A stretch of DNA of 64,000 nt, taken from NCBI RefSeq assembly GCF_000993825.1, contig NZ_CP011114.1, forward strand, positions 3,906,001 to 3,970,000. Reading direction: 5' to 3'. Made by a program: the position numbers and the translations under genes. This document shows positions 8,731-17,580 of the stretch, piece by piece (the first letter of the stretch is position 1; the number at the start of each line of letters is the position of its first letter). The DNA is from Paenibacillus durus ATCC 35681 (GTDB lineage: Bacteria; Bacillota; Bacilli; Paenibacillales; Paenibacillaceae). Under the pieces are notes generated by a model. That model was not told the DNA's origin. It searched no databases and saw only the letters and a list, made by a program, of their open reading frames with translations.

Positions 8731-9669
8731 ATGTCCGATAACACACTTTCCTATTCACCCGAAGAGGTATCCAAAATCCTTAAAATATCCAAAGGCACCG
8801 TATACGACCTGATCAAACGGGGAGAGCTTCCGTCTTACCGGATCGGAAAAAAGCTGCGGGTTACCCCCGCCGACCTGGAGGCCTATACCCGCCCGTCCAG
8901 TGCTGCTCCAAAGCATCAGCCCGAAGCGCCGGCGATTTCCATGGAGAAGCTTATTCTGGATAATCACGGACTCATCATATGCGGACAGGATATTGTCCTT
9001 GACGTGCTTTCCCGGCATATTGAAAAAAGAAATCCCTCCATCCGCTCCCTCCGTTCCTATGTGGGCAGTCTTGACGGACTTCTCTCCCTTTACCGGGGGA
9101 CTGCGAATCTCGCTGCCGCTCATTTATGGGACGCAGAGACCGACGAATTCAATACTCCTTATGTCCGCAGACTGCTGCCCGGGCACCGGTGCGTCATCGT
9201 TAATCTGGTGTTCCGCAATCAGGGATTCTATGTCGCTCCCGGCAACCCGAAGAATATGCGCTCCTGGGAGAGTCTATTGGAACCGGGAATCGTCATGGCC
9301 AATCGGGAAAAAGGTTCGGGAACCCGCATCATGCTGGACGAATGGCTGCGCAGTATGAACGCGGATGCCCATTCCATTCAGGGCTACAGGCATGAAGAGA
9401 TGAGCCATATCGCCGTGGCCAGCGCCGTCGCGAGGGGAATTGCCGATGTGGGGATCGGAACGGAGAAAGCGGCGCAGCAGGTGTCCGGCGTCGATTTCAT
9501 TCCGCTCAAGAAGGAGCGGTACGATCTCGTCTTTTACAAGGAGGATATGGACAAGCCGCATTTCCAGGCGCTTCTCGCGACTCTGCGGTCGCCCGAATTC
9601 CAGCATGAAGTAAGCGGGCTCGGCGGGTATGATCTTTCAAGCTGCGGAGAGATTGTCGGGGAAGTGTGA
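8731..9669 (+). CDS. One-component regulator: excisionase/MerR-like HTH fused to a periplasmic-binding-like domain
   Basis: A 312-residue protein. Residues 5-55 (YSPEEVSKILKISKGTVYDL and IKRGELPSYRIGKKLRVTPADLEAYTR) form an HTH_17 DNA-binding module. Residues about 75-300 match the PBP-like domain of the PF12727 type, with SLRSYVGSLDGLLSLYRGTANLAAAHLWD, REKGSGTRIMLDEWL and GIADVGIGTEKAA. This domain binds oxyanions such as molybdate or tungstate in related regulators. There is no signal peptide, so it acts in the cytosol. The divergent TSUP permease is the obvious candidate target. A TATAAT box at about 8673 may serve as its -10. Confidence 0.85.
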   Translation: MSDNTLSYSPEEVSKILKISKGTVYDLIKRGELPSYRIGKKLRVTPADLEAYTRPSSAAPKHQPEAPAISMEKLILDNHGLIICGQDIVLDVLSRHIEKRNPSIRSLRSYVGSLDGLLSLYRGTANLAAAHLWDAETDEFNTPYVRRLLPGHRCVIVNLVFRNQGFYVAPGNPKNMRSWESLLEPGIVMANREKGSGTRIMLDEWLRSMNADAHSIQGYRHEEMSHIAVASAVARGIADVGIGTEKAAQQVSGVDFIPLKKERYDLVFYKEDMDKPHFQALLATLRSPEFQHEVSGLGGYDLSSCGEIVGEV

Positions 9670-9724
9670 CCGGGAGAATCAGGAACTTGAACAAGACCGG
9701 GATTCCCGGGGCGGGGAATTTAAA

Positions 9725-9768
9725 AAGGACAAGCCCGGTGAAATACCAAGGGCTTGTCCTTCATTTTT
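9725..9768. terminator. Bidirectional terminator
   Basis: AAGGACAAGCCC (9725-9736) pairs perfectly with GGGCTTGTCCTT (9750-9761), flanked by A-run and T-run. It serves the regulator gene on the plus strand and the NlpC/P60 gene on the minus strand. Confidence 0.85.
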
Positions 9769-9770
9769 AT

Positions 9771-10241
9771 CTATTCACTAATCATCTTAGAATAACTCTG
9801 CTCATCAACCACCCGGCGGGCGGTAACATAACGGTCTTGATAATATGCATCCGACAGCTTGCTTATTCTTACGCCCTTGCGGCTGGAGGAATGAGCAAAT
9901 TGACCATCACCTATGTAGATTCCTGCGTGGGAAATCCCTCTGCCAAATGTATTAAAAAACACCAAATCACCGGCACGCAGATCTTCTTTGGCTACTGAAG
10001 TTCCTACCTGAGCTTGAGACTGGGAAGTGCGCGGCAGATCATCAACATCAAATTTCTTTAATACATACAGGATGAATCCGGAACAATCGAACCCTGAAGT
10101 AGTAGTCCCTCCATAAAGGTAAGGTGTCCCCACGACTTGGTTTACGACACTTTCAAGTTTAACTTCACTTGCATATGTACTGGGTGCGGCGGAAGTAAAG
10201 ATAGCAGCGGCTGCTAACAGCGATACGATGACTTTCTTCAG
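9771..10241 (-). CDS. Secreted NlpC/P60 cell-wall endopeptidase
   Basis: Peptidoglycan peptidase of 156 residues. The signal peptide LKKVIVSLLAAAAIFTSAAP ends near TYAS. The NlpC/P60 domain has the catalytic Cys in TSGFDCSGFILYV, the His in RGISHAGIYIG and the third polar residue (His) in DGQFAHSSS. The frame from the signal peptide back to an upstream TAG has no ATG, GTG or TTG. The only start-like codon is CTG at 10239-10241, seven bases after GGGAG, so a CTG start is proposed. A c-di-AMP riboswitch ends about 15 bp upstream, which ties expression to cell-wall and osmotic state as for other ydaO-controlled hydrolases. Confidence 0.88.
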   Translation of the reverse strand: MKKVIVSLLAAAAIFTSAAPSTYASEVKLESVVNQVVGTPYLYGGTTTSGFDCSGFILYVLKKFDVDDLPRTSQSQAQVGTSVAKEDLRAGDLVFFNTFGRGISHAGIYIGDGQFAHSSSRKGVRISKLSDAYYQDRYVTARRVVDEQSYSKMISE

Positions 10242-10255
10242 AGTTGTTCTCCCTT

Positions 10256-10370
10256 TCAGTGCCTACGGAGTTAGCTGAGGGTTCGGTTAAAGGTTCCCTA
10301 TACTCCCTTGCTTGCAAGAATAATTCACCCGGAATGGTTCCCCCGTTTTCTAAAACGAAATTCGGCAACT
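10256..10370 (-). ncRNA. c-di-AMP riboswitch (ydaO/yuaA class)
   Basis: Read on the minus strand it shows the conserved blocks of this class in order: GTTGCCGAATTTCG, AACGGGGGAACCA, GGGTGAATTATTC, AAGGGAGTATAGGGAACC, then ACCGAACCCTCAGCTAACTC and CGTAGGCA. It lies directly before a secreted NlpC/P60 gene, the classic target. The ribosome binding site begins at its 3' edge. Ligand-bound forms of this class turn expression off. Confidence 0.9.
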
Positions 10371-10641
10371 AGTTAATATTTTGTAACTATTAATACTTTA
10401 ATATATGAAAAAGAAGGCTGTCAATCCTATTTATAAATTTTGTTTTTTATATGTAAATCACATAGTTTCTCCATACTTTTATCTTGTACTACCTACTAAT
10501 AATGGAAAAATAAGTAGAAACAAAATTGTAAACTATATCTCCCTAATCCCAGGATGTGGAACTCTATTGCGAGATTGTGACGAAAATGTGCTTATTTAAA
10601 ATCACTATTATTAATTCCGGAAGTAATTGAGGTTAATCTTA

Positions 10642-10671
10642 TTGACATAAAGAAAGCACTAAAGTTATCAT
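10642..10671 (+). promoter_or_regulatory. Sigma-A-type promoter of the iron transporter operon
   Basis: TTGACA (10642-10647), an 18-base spacer and TATCAT (10666-10671). The Fur box begins 11 bases further on. The preceding stretch (10371-10641) is AT-rich and shows no convincing gene. Confidence 0.65.
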
Positions 10672-10681
10672 GTTGCTAATT

Positions 10682-10700
10682 GAGAATAATAATCATTATC
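10682..10700. promoter_or_regulatory. Fur box
   Basis: GAGAATAATAATCATTATC matches the 19-bp Fur consensus GATAATGATAATCATTATC at 17 positions. It overlaps the expected transcription start of the iron transporter operon, so Fe(II)-Fur would block transcription. Confidence 0.85.
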
Positions 10701-10717
10701 TAGGGGGATGTTTGGAA

Positions 10718-11815
10718 ATGGTGAAGCGTAAATTCTTTGCTCCATTGCTTACGGGAGTACTTGCTGCCGGTCTGTTGGCCGGATGCGGAGCGGACAAGGC
10801 GAGTGAAGCCGGTGGTGCGGCGAATACAGAAGCGACGGCTAAGCCGAGCGCACAGGCTGCGGAGCAAGTGGTCAATATTTATTCCGCACGGAGCTATGAT
10901 GTGGACGCGCTGCTGTATAAGAAATTCACGGAAGAAACCGGAATCAAAGTCAACGTGATTGACGGCAAAGCGGAAGAACTGATTGAGCGCCTGAAGCGTG
11001 AAGGCGAAAGCACGCAGGCCGACCTGTTCCTTACGGTAGACGGCGGCGTGTTGAACAATGCCAAGCAGGCTGGACTGCTTCAGCCGGTCACTTCGGCAAC
11101 GATCGACCAGAATGTTCCGAAAGAACTCCGCGACCCGGAAAATCAGTGGATTGGACTCTCCACCCGCGCCCGCGTCATTGTCTACTCTAAGGATCGCGTA
11201 AAGCCGGAGCAGCTCTCGACCTACGAAGACCTGACCAGCCCGGCCTGGAAAGGCAAAGTGCTTGTCCGTCCATCCTCCAGCTTGTACAACCAGTCCCTGC
11301 TGTCCTCGTTCATTGAATTGAACGGCGAAGCGAAAGCGGAAGAATGGTCTAAAGGATTTGTCGCGAACCTGGCTCGTACTCCGGAAGGAAACGACCGCGA
11401 TCAAGCCAAAGCGATTGTCGCCGGTGTGGGGGACGTGGCATTGATGAACAGTTATTACGTGGGCCTGCTGATGAATTCGGATGATCCGGAAGAAGCGAAG
11501 GTCGGCAAAAGCATCGGCGTCTTCTTCCCGAACCAGGAAACAACAGGCACCCATGTGAATATCAGCGGCGCAGGCGTAACCAAGTACAGCAAGAACAAGG
11601 AAAACGCCGTCAAGTTGATTGAATTCCTGACCGGCACCGAAGCGCAGACGATGGTTACCAATGAAAACTTCGAGTTCCCTGTGAATGCCACAGCCGAGCT
11701 GCCCGAGCTGCTCAAATCCTGGGGAACGTTCAAAACGCAGCAAATCGATTTCAACAAACTGGGCGTTCATAATGCCAAAGCGATTGAAATCATGAACAAA
11801 ACAGGCTGGAAATAA
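10718..11815 (+). CDS. Ferric iron ABC transporter, substrate-binding lipoprotein (FbpA/FutA family)
   Basis: A 365-residue extracellular lipoprotein with a signal peptide and lipobox LAAGLLAGC (Cys near 24), then a Ser/Ala/Thr linker and a type II binding protein fold. It carries VVNIYSARSYDVDALLYKKFTEETGIKVNVIDGKAEELIERL at the N-terminus and ALMNSYYVGLL near 240, where the paired tyrosines resemble the iron ligands of FbpA/FutA. The ATG follows AGGGGGA with a 9-base spacer. It is the first gene of a three-gene Fur-controlled operon. Confidence 0.9.
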   Translation: MVKRKFFAPLLTGVLAAGLLAGCGADKASEAGGAANTEATAKPSAQAAEQVVNIYSARSYDVDALLYKKFTEETGIKVNVIDGKAEELIERLKREGESTQADLFLTVDGGVLNNAKQAGLLQPVTSATIDQNVPKELRDPENQWIGLSTRARVIVYSKDRVKPEQLSTYEDLTSPAWKGKVLVRPSSSLYNQSLLSSFIELNGEAKAEEWSKGFVANLARTPEGNDRDQAKAIVAGVGDVALMNSYYVGLLMNSDDPEEAKVGKSIGVFFPNQETTGTHVNISGAGVTKYSKNKENAVKLIEFLTGTEAQTMVTNENFEFPVNATAELPELLKSWGTFKTQQIDFNKLGVHNAKAIEIMNKTGWK

Positions 11816-11818
11816 CAT

Positions 11819-13468
11819 ATGCATCTAAACACAGTTAAGGTACAGATAAAAAGACGCCTTAGCGGTTGGCGAATCGTAAGCTTGGCGGGGGCGGCAGTTA
11901 TTTTGCTGCCCATTCTTTTTGTACTGCTCTCGATCTTTAATCCGCCGAATGACAATTGGGTTCAAATCAGGCAGTACCTCGTAAAAGATTATATCGCCCA
12001 GACGGTTCAGCTGACGCTGACGGTTGCCGTGCTGACAGCATTGCTCGGGGTAACGCTGGCCTGGCTTACGGCGGTCTATGATTTTCCGGGAAAACGGTTC
12101 TTTAGGTGGGCGCTGATTCTTCCTTTAGCCATTCCACCATACATCGCCGCCTTTACATACAGCACGATGTTCAGCTACACCGGCATTGTCCAGACCACTC
12201 TTCGGAACCGGTTCGGAATTGTTCCCAATCAGGAACTTATTACCGTCTCCTCCATGCGGGGCGCGGTCCTTGTATTCACCTTGTTTTTATTTCCTTATGT
12301 ATATCTGATTACCAAATCGTTTCTGGAAAAACAGAGCGCCTCATATATTGAGAACGCCCGGCTGCTCGGAAGGAACGGCCTGTCGATATTCCTGCGGATC
12401 GCGCTTCCTTTGTCCCGGCCGGCCATTGCGGGCAGTATCAGCCTCGTCATCTTTGAGGTGTTGAGCGATTACGGGGTCACAAGCTATTTTGGCATACAGA
12501 CCGTCTCCACGGCGATCTTCCAGACCTGGTTCGGGATGTATGACGCCGATTCGGCGATGCGCCTTGCCGCCTGGCTGATGATGATTGTCCTCGGCTTGTT
12601 CCTGGTCGAAATGCTGCTGCGCAAACGCCGCGCTTACAGCTCGACGACGAGTAAATCGAGGCCGCTTGTACCGAGGCGCTTAACGGGAGTTCGCGGGTGG
12701 ACGGCTAGCCTGTTCTGTATGATCGTTTGGTGCGCGGCGTTTTTGTTCCCGCTTCTGCAATTAATCGTATGGGCGGGCTGGACCTTTGACAGCATGTGGA
12801 ACGCAGGATTGTTCCGGCTGATCTATCAAACCTTGTTCGTGGCTGTCATCTCCACCTTGATCATCATGATTTTTTCGCTGATTGCCGCCGGGGCGAACCG
12901 GACGCGTTCCACAGCTTCATTTGTCCTTTCCAAGGCGGTAACCGCCGGATATTCGATGCCCGGGGCTATCATCGCCATCGGTGTGCTGGTCGTTTTTTTG
13001 AAGCTGGATAAAGTCTGGGCGGCCTTCCATCATCAGCTCACGCTCGGGGGAATCCCTCTGGTGCTCAGTCTAACGATCGCGATGCTGATCGCGGGGTACG
13101 TGATCCGGTTTATGGCTACGGGGTACAACGCCGTGGAAGTCGGGTTTGAGAAAATCGGCCGGAAATATACGGAAGCGTCCCGACTGCTGGGGCACGGAAT
13201 GACCGCAACCTTTTTCAAGGTGGATCTGCCTTTAATTAAGGGAGCGGTGATGAGCGGGTGCCTCTTGACCTTTGTGGAGATCTGCAAGGAGCTGCCGCTG
13301 GCCTTGATCCTTAGACCCTTCAATTTCGAGACTTTGGCGACAAAAGCTTACCGTTATGCGAGCGATGAACAGATTTTTGAGGCGTCCATTCCCTCTTTGC
13401 TGATCATTGGCATCAGCTTGATCTCGGTTTATGTTATGCATTATTTAGACAGGAGGTGGGAGCAATGA
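11819..13468 (+). CDS. Ferric iron ABC transporter, fused permease (FbpB family)
   Basis: A membrane protein of 549 residues with about twelve helices made of two homologous permease halves, as in FbpB/SfuB. Each half has an EAA-type loop: SYIENARLLGRNGLSIFLRIALP and KYTEASRLLGHGMTATFFKVDLP. It starts three bases after the binding-protein stop with only a weak ribosome site, so coupling is likely. Its stop overlaps the ATPase start (ATGA). Confidence 0.92.
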   Translation: MHLNTVKVQIKRRLSGWRIVSLAGAAVILLPILFVLLSIFNPPNDNWVQIRQYLVKDYIAQTVQLTLTVAVLTALLGVTLAWLTAVYDFPGKRFFRWALILPLAIPPYIAAFTYSTMFSYTGIVQTTLRNRFGIVPNQELITVSSMRGAVLVFTLFLFPYVYLITKSFLEKQSASYIENARLLGRNGLSIFLRIALPLSRPAIAGSISLVIFEVLSDYGVTSYFGIQTVSTAIFQTWFGMYDADSAMRLAAWLMMIVLGLFLVEMLLRKRRAYSSTTSKSRPLVPRRLTGVRGWTASLFCMIVWCAAFLFPLLQLIVWAGWTFDSMWNAGLFRLIYQTLFVAVISTLIIMIFSLIAAGANRTRSTASFVLSKAVTAGYSMPGAIIAIGVLVVFLKLDKVWAAFHHQLTLGGIPLVLSLTIAMLIAGYVIRFMATGYNAVEVGFEKIGRKYTEASRLLGHGMTATFFKVDLPLIKGAVMSGCLLTFVEICKELPLALILRPFNFETLATKAYRYASDEQIFEASIPSLLIIGISLISVYVMHYLDRRWEQ

Positions 13469-14142
13469 GTATCGTAGACATCCGTAATTTATCCTTCTCT
13501 TATGGACGGGGCAAGTCCCCGGTGATCGACCGGTTCTCCTGTTCCATTGAAAAAGGGGATATCGTCGGAATCGTAGGCGCAAGCGGAAACGGAAAAAGCA
13601 CGCTGCTGCGGCTGATTGCGGGTCTGGAGATCCCTTCGGACGGCGAGATTCAGATCAACGGGGCTCCCGTTGTGAATGAGGGCTGCTACATCCAGCCGGA
13701 GCGGCGGGGCGTCGGTATGGTGTTTCAGGACTACGCCCTGTTCCCTCATATGACCGTCCGCAAAAATATCGAGTTCGCCCTGCACCGTCTCCCCCGCAAA
13801 GAACGGGCCAAGCGGCTGGAGGACATGCTTGATCTTGTCCAGCTGGGCGAATTCAAGGATCGTTACCCGCATGAGCTGAGCGGCGGACAGCAGCAGAGGG
13901 TGGCGCTCGCCCGGGCGCTGGCGCAGAAGCCGGAGGTTCTGCTGATGGACGAACCCTTTAGCAACCTGGATGCAGGGCTGAAGGACGCGATCCGCTCCGA
14001 ACTGCGGGCCATTCTAAAGAAAGCGCAGATGACCTGCCTGTTCGTCACCCATGACCATCAGGATGTGGAGGCGATCAGCGACCGGTCAATTCATCTGGGT
14101 CCGGAGTCTGATTTAACCGAACGGAAATTTGCTACTCCATAA
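13465..14142 (+). CDS. Ferric iron ABC transporter, ATP-binding subunit (short FbpC type)
   Basis: An ATPase of 225 residues with Walker A GASGNGKS, Q-loop VFQDYALFPH, signature LSGGQQQRVALARALA, Walker B VLLMDEPFSNLD and switch FVTHDHQDVEAI. ATG 13465 is chosen over GTG 13456 because AGGAGG lies 8 bases upstream; it overlaps the permease stop by 4 bases. FbpC proteins are usually near 350 residues with a C-terminal TOBE regulatory domain, which is absent here. A damaged copy of its last 110 bp occurs at 20432-20541. Confidence 0.92.
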   Translation: MSIVDIRNLSFSYGRGKSPVIDRFSCSIEKGDIVGIVGASGNGKSTLLRLIAGLEIPSDGEIQINGAPVVNEGCYIQPERRGVGMVFQDYALFPHMTVRKNIEFALHRLPRKERAKRLEDMLDLVQLGEFKDRYPHELSGGQQQRVALARALAQKPEVLLMDEPFSNLDAGLKDAIRSELRAILKKAQMTCLFVTHDHQDVEAISDRSIHLGPESDLTERKFATP

Positions 14143-14219
14143 AAATAAAGCCTTAACCTCGCTAGGGCTGTATTTCATAAGCTGCTTGTTCCGGTTCCAG
14201 ACTTTCCTGGCAGCCTGAA

Positions 14220-14253
14220 GCCGGTCAAGGATGAACCCCTTGACCGGCCTCGT
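14220..14253. terminator. Hairpin after the iron transporter operon
   Basis: GCCGGTCAAGG (14220-14230) and CCTTGACCGGC (14238-14248) form an 11-bp perfect stem with a 7-base loop, followed by a short T-rich tail. It separates convergent genes. Confidence 0.6.
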
Positions 14254-14287
14254 TTGAAATCCATAAAATCTTTAATTTCCGCTTCGT

Positions 14288-15226
14288 TTATTCGTGGTGT
14301 CTGCCTTCATAATCGTCCTTCACTTGCTGCACTTGTTTACCGCTTAAGTCAATAGAATCAGGGGTTGTTCCATTAAAAGCAGACAGCTGGAGGTCCAGGC
14401 TTGCAGTCAATGTATGGGGTACTCCCTGGGCATCCTGGCCGGTAAATGTGATGTCAAATTGTTGGCGCTGAATTTCATTAGCTGGATTAACCACCGCATT
14501 CAGGTTGATGCTTTGAATTTGCACACCATCCGTCAGAGCAATGTCCTTGGCGTTAAACAGACTTTGGTGAAACAGCTCTCCCGGATCGCTTTCCTTCGCT
14601 GCCGTCCCGTTGTCGCCAGGGCGAGTCCACTGTGACTGATTCGATAGATGTTTGAAGGCAACTGGTGCGAGGGCTTGCACAACAGCCGGAATTTGTGCGC
14701 TCTCAAGCTGAAGCGAAATTTTCTTGGAGCCGTCACTTTCTGAGGTGGAAGTGATTTCATTCTTTAAATTTCCGATCAGCGCATCAATTACTGTCTCTTC
14801 CTGACTGCTAAGCCAAGCCGCATCCTTTGTCTCTTTACCTGCTTCCTGATCATTCTTCTCTGCCTTATCCTGCTTCACATAATAAATATCCGAAGCATCG
14901 CTTTTCCAGACTATTCCGTCAGGCTGACTGTAGACGCTGATGTTCTGCGAACCAACCTTTCCGTTAATCTTGACTGTTCCACTCACTGCTTCATTTTTCA
15001 GGCTTGCCTTCAAATTGCTCTGTGCCTGGCTAAGCAGGGTGCCGTTGTCCTTGAGGACAGCATCAGCCTGTACAGTAACACTTTCCAGATTCTGTGCAGT
15101 ATTCTTTAGCGCAGCCTTATAATCTTCATAACCTGAGGTTCCCGCAAACGCTGTAAGACCGGTGGCTAACATAATAGCACCGCTAATTCCAACTGCGCTT
15201 CCACTCAACAGCCACTTCTTCTTCAT
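14288..15226 (-). CDS. Secreted protein of unknown function
   Basis: A 312-residue exported protein: MKKKWLLSGSAVGISGAIML begins a signal peptide with cleavage near TAFAG. The mature region is hydrophilic and mostly beta-predicted, with repeated references to a polymer-like N-terminal helix (YEDYKAALKNTAQNLESVTVQADAVL). There are no cysteines and no catalytic motif that I recognise. The pattern is somewhat like LolA/LppX-type or sigma-factor-adjacent sensor proteins, but that is a weak impression. It sits downstream of an ABC exporter and a two-component system on the same strand, so it may belong to the same stress response. Its own 141-bp upstream spacer leaves room for a promoter. Confidence 0.75.
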   Translation of the reverse strand: MKKKWLLSGSAVGISGAIMLATGLTAFAGTSGYEDYKAALKNTAQNLESVTVQADAVLKDNGTLLSQAQSNLKASLKNEAVSGTVKINGKVGSQNISVYSQPDGIVWKSDASDIYYVKQDKAEKNDQEAGKETKDAAWLSSQEETVIDALIGNLKNEITSTSESDGSKKISLQLESAQIPAVVQALAPVAFKHLSNQSQWTRPGDNGTAAKESDPGELFHQSLFNAKDIALTDGVQIQSINLNAVVNPANEIQRQQFDITFTGQDAQGVPHTLTASLDLQLSAFNGTTPDSIDLSGKQVQQVKDDYEGRHHE

Positions 15227-15367
15227 CCTTGCATCTTCCCTTCACTCTAGTTTTATCTTACAAGCTAATCCTAAGTGATAATCCTAAATTTACCATGAAG
15301 TGACTATTAAAAAAATCTTAAGTTACATTAACTTAAAGAGTGAATGGAATCTTACAGCAATTCCCTG

Positions 15368-16117
15368 CTAAACCTCCTTCCGATCAAAGAAGATATAGCC
15401 CAGCGTTAAAAACATAATCAAACCGGATAGCAGGAACAGGGATGTGGTGGCGAGTCTGCCTGTGGAGACGGTATGGCTTAACCATAATGAATACCAATCT
15501 GTATATGATGTTATGGAAAAAAAGGAGAAGCCGTTTATAAAGTAAGGAACCGTTTTGGCCCCGGTGTATAACAGAATGGAAAATACCAGAAATCCGCCGG
15601 CGCTGCGAAAAAATTGAGCGATGAATATGAACAAGGCTGCAAGCGACAGCATAGACAGGAAAGCTGCTGCGTAAGCTTTTAGCAATCCGAAGATGTCTAT
15701 ACTTCCCGTACCCGGAATTCCGAATAAAATATTGCACAGTGTGCTTACCGTCCCCAAGAGCAGCAGCAATGCGCCGATTGCCACACCGAGGGCAAGAAAT
15801 TTAGCCAAATAAGCGCCTAATCTCGTTATAGGCCGCAGCAGCGCCAGTTTCAATGTGCGTGATGAAATTTCCTGCGGAAATAAATCGGCAATCTCCACAA
15901 ACATGAACAAGGGAATTAAGAATACCGTGTAGATCTCCAGCATTTGAACCGGATAGGAAGGACTGACCGCAATCAGCCCCAGAACAGGGTGAAGAGCATG
16001 GAATAACAAGATTAGCAGAACTGGAATTAAGACGGAAACTAGGAAGAAGAACATTGTTTTTTTGCGATAAATCATAAGCTGCAATTCGTTTTTAAGGCCT
16101 GCTCTCAAGCCGTCCAT
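15368..16117 (-). CDS. ABC-2 type transporter permease
   Basis: A membrane protein of 249 residues with six hydrophobic helices. The N-terminus is cytosolic (MDGLRAGLKNELQLMIYRKKT), followed by a large loop and EISSRTLKLALLRPITRLGAYLAKF, the usual ABC-2 coupling region. It resembles the permeases of bacitracin/lantibiotic immunity exporters (BcrB/NatB style). Its start overlaps the 3' end of the ATPase gene by 26 bp. The exported compound is unknown. Confidence 0.85.
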   Translation of the reverse strand: MDGLRAGLKNELQLMIYRKKTMFFFLVSVLIPVLLILLFHALHPVLGLIAVSPSYPVQMLEIYTVFLIPLFMFVEIADLFPQEISSRTLKLALLRPITRLGAYLAKFLALGVAIGALLLLLGTVSTLCNILFGIPGTGSIDIFGLLKAYAAAFLSMLSLAALFIFIAQFFRSAGGFLVFSILLYTGAKTVPYFINGFSFFSITSYTDWYSLWLSHTVSTGRLATTSLFLLSGLIMFLTLGYIFFDRKEV

Positions 16118-16847
16118 TTTCCATCAGCTCCTTTCCTTTTTGTAGTTCGGCAATGTAATACTGTTCCAGGGATATATTGTCCGTCAGCAGTTCCTGCACA
16201 TTTCCTTCACGAACCAGAACGCCTTGATGCAAAATGCCTACTCTGTTGCAAAGCTGCTCCAATTCATGAATCATGTGGCTGGAAATCAGGAAGGTGATCC
16301 CCTGTTCAGCCGATAATTGTTTAACCAGACCGCGAAAATGAACCACTCCTTCGACATCCAGTCCGTTTGTCGGCTCATCCCAGATCACGAGTTCCGGGTT
16401 ATGCAGGATGGACGAGGCCATTGCAAGCTTTTGCTTCATGCCGGTGGAGTAGTGCCTTATTTTTTCTTTGGCAAAAGAGGCAAGACCAACCGCCTCAAGC
16501 ACCTCAGCAATCCGCTGCGGCCGGATATCCGGATAAAAGTTGGCATTCAGCTTCAGATATTGGCCCGCTGTAACATAATCGTAAAAATCAGCCGATTCGA
16601 TCATGCAGCCTACCTTCCTCATACTCGATGAAAAAGATTGCCCGAGATCTTCTCCAAACAATGAAATGCTTCCAAAGCTCGGAGAAATCAGGCCGGTCAG
16701 CATTTTCAGAAGTGTTGTTTTGCCGGCACCATTGGGTCCAAGCAATCCGTATATATCACCTTTTTGCAGCATCAAATCCACACCGCTAATGCCCCTGCCG
16801 TTTCGGAATTCTTTACTCACTCCAGTTAGCTTGGCTATGCTTTCCAT
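16092..16847 (-). CDS. ABC transporter ATP-binding protein (drug/antibiotic export type)
   Basis: An ATPase of 251 residues from ATG 16847 behind GGGGGAG. It has Walker A GPNGAGKTT, signature YSTGMKQKLAMASSIL (the YSxGMKQ form typical of BcrA/CcmA exporters), Walker B LVIWDEPTNGLD and switch ISSHMIHE. It pairs with the following permease to make an ABC-2 exporter. The preceding HK/RR genes on the same strand suggest control by that two-component system, as for bacitracin-type modules. Confidence 0.9.
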   Translation of the reverse strand: MESIAKLTGVSKEFRNGRGISGVDLMLQKGDIYGLLGPNGAGKTTLLKMLTGLISPSFGSISLFGEDLGQSFSSSMRKVGCMIESADFYDYVTAGQYLKLNANFYPDIRPQRIAEVLEAVGLASFAKEKIRHYSTGMKQKLAMASSILHNPELVIWDEPTNGLDVEGVVHFRGLVKQLSAEQGITFLISSHMIHELEQLCNRVGILHQGVLVREGNVQELLTDNISLEQYYIAELQKGKELMENGRLESRP

Positions 16848-16890
16848 GCCTTCTCCCCCTTGGCGTTGACTTAAGACCTTTTTACAAAAT

Positions 16891-17580
16891 TCAGGAACGA
16901 AAACGATATCCGGCACCCCAAAGAGTCTCAATGTATAACGGATTGGCTGAATCCTCTTCGATTTTTTCCCGGAGCTTGCGGATGTGCACGGTTACCGTCT
17001 GAGTATCTCCCAAAGAGTCAACCCCCCATAATCTTTCAAAGAGCTGATCCTTGCTGAATACATGATTGGGGTGCAGCGCCAGAAAATAAAGCAGATCAAA
17101 TTCCTTGGTTGTCAGCGTAACCTCCACATCCCTGATAAAAGCACGGCGGGAGTCAGGATTAAGCCTTAATCCCCTGATTTCCAGTTCATTCGTGGATGAT
17201 CCACGCCCCTTCAGACGGTCATAACGAGACAAATGGGCTTTTACTCTGGCGACCAGTTCCGCGGGCTTAAAGGGTTTGGTCATATAATCATCCGCACCAA
17301 GACCCAGCCCGCGCACAATGTCAATATCCTCCCGTCTGGCGGTAACCATAAGGATGGGAATATCCAACTCGTCGCGAATTCTTTTACATACCTCGAAGCC
17401 ATTCAGCTTGGGCAGCATGACATCCAGCACGATTAACTCGAATTTGCCGCTAAGACCAAGCTCCAAGCCGTGTTCTCCATTTATGGCGATTTCAGTTTGA
17501 TATCCGTTCATCTCCAGGTAATCCCGCTGGAGCTCGGCAATTGAAGGCTCATCTTCTACAATCAGTATCGTTCGCTTCAT
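16891..17580 (-). CDS. OmpR/PhoB-family response regulator
   Basis: A 229-residue regulator. The receiver domain (1-120) has the acidic pair EDE, phosphoacceptor Asp in LIVLDVMLPKLNG, Thr in MVTARR and Lys in MTKPFKP. The C-terminal winged helix (about 130-229) has LTTKEFDLLYFLALHPNHVFSKDQLFERLWG and TVTVHIRKLREKIE. Its ATG overlaps the kinase stop by 4 bases. It probably controls the ABC exporter just downstream. Confidence 0.95.
   Translation of the reverse strand: MKRTILIVEDEPSIAELQRDYLEMNGYQTEIAINGEHGLELGLSGKFELIVLDVMLPKLNGFEVCKRIRDELDIPILMVTARREDIDIVRGLGLGADDYMTKPFKPAELVARVKAHLSRYDRLKGRGSSTNELEIRGLRLNPDSRRAFIRDVEVTLTTKEFDLLYFLALHPNHVFSKDQLFERLWGVDSLGDTQTVTVHIRKLREKIEEDSANPLYIETLWGAGYRFRS

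Noticed and set aside
10405..10599. 64-codon plus-strand frame upstream of the iron transporter
   Set aside because: No ribosome site, very AT-rich composition and no known motif; it lies in a promoter region.
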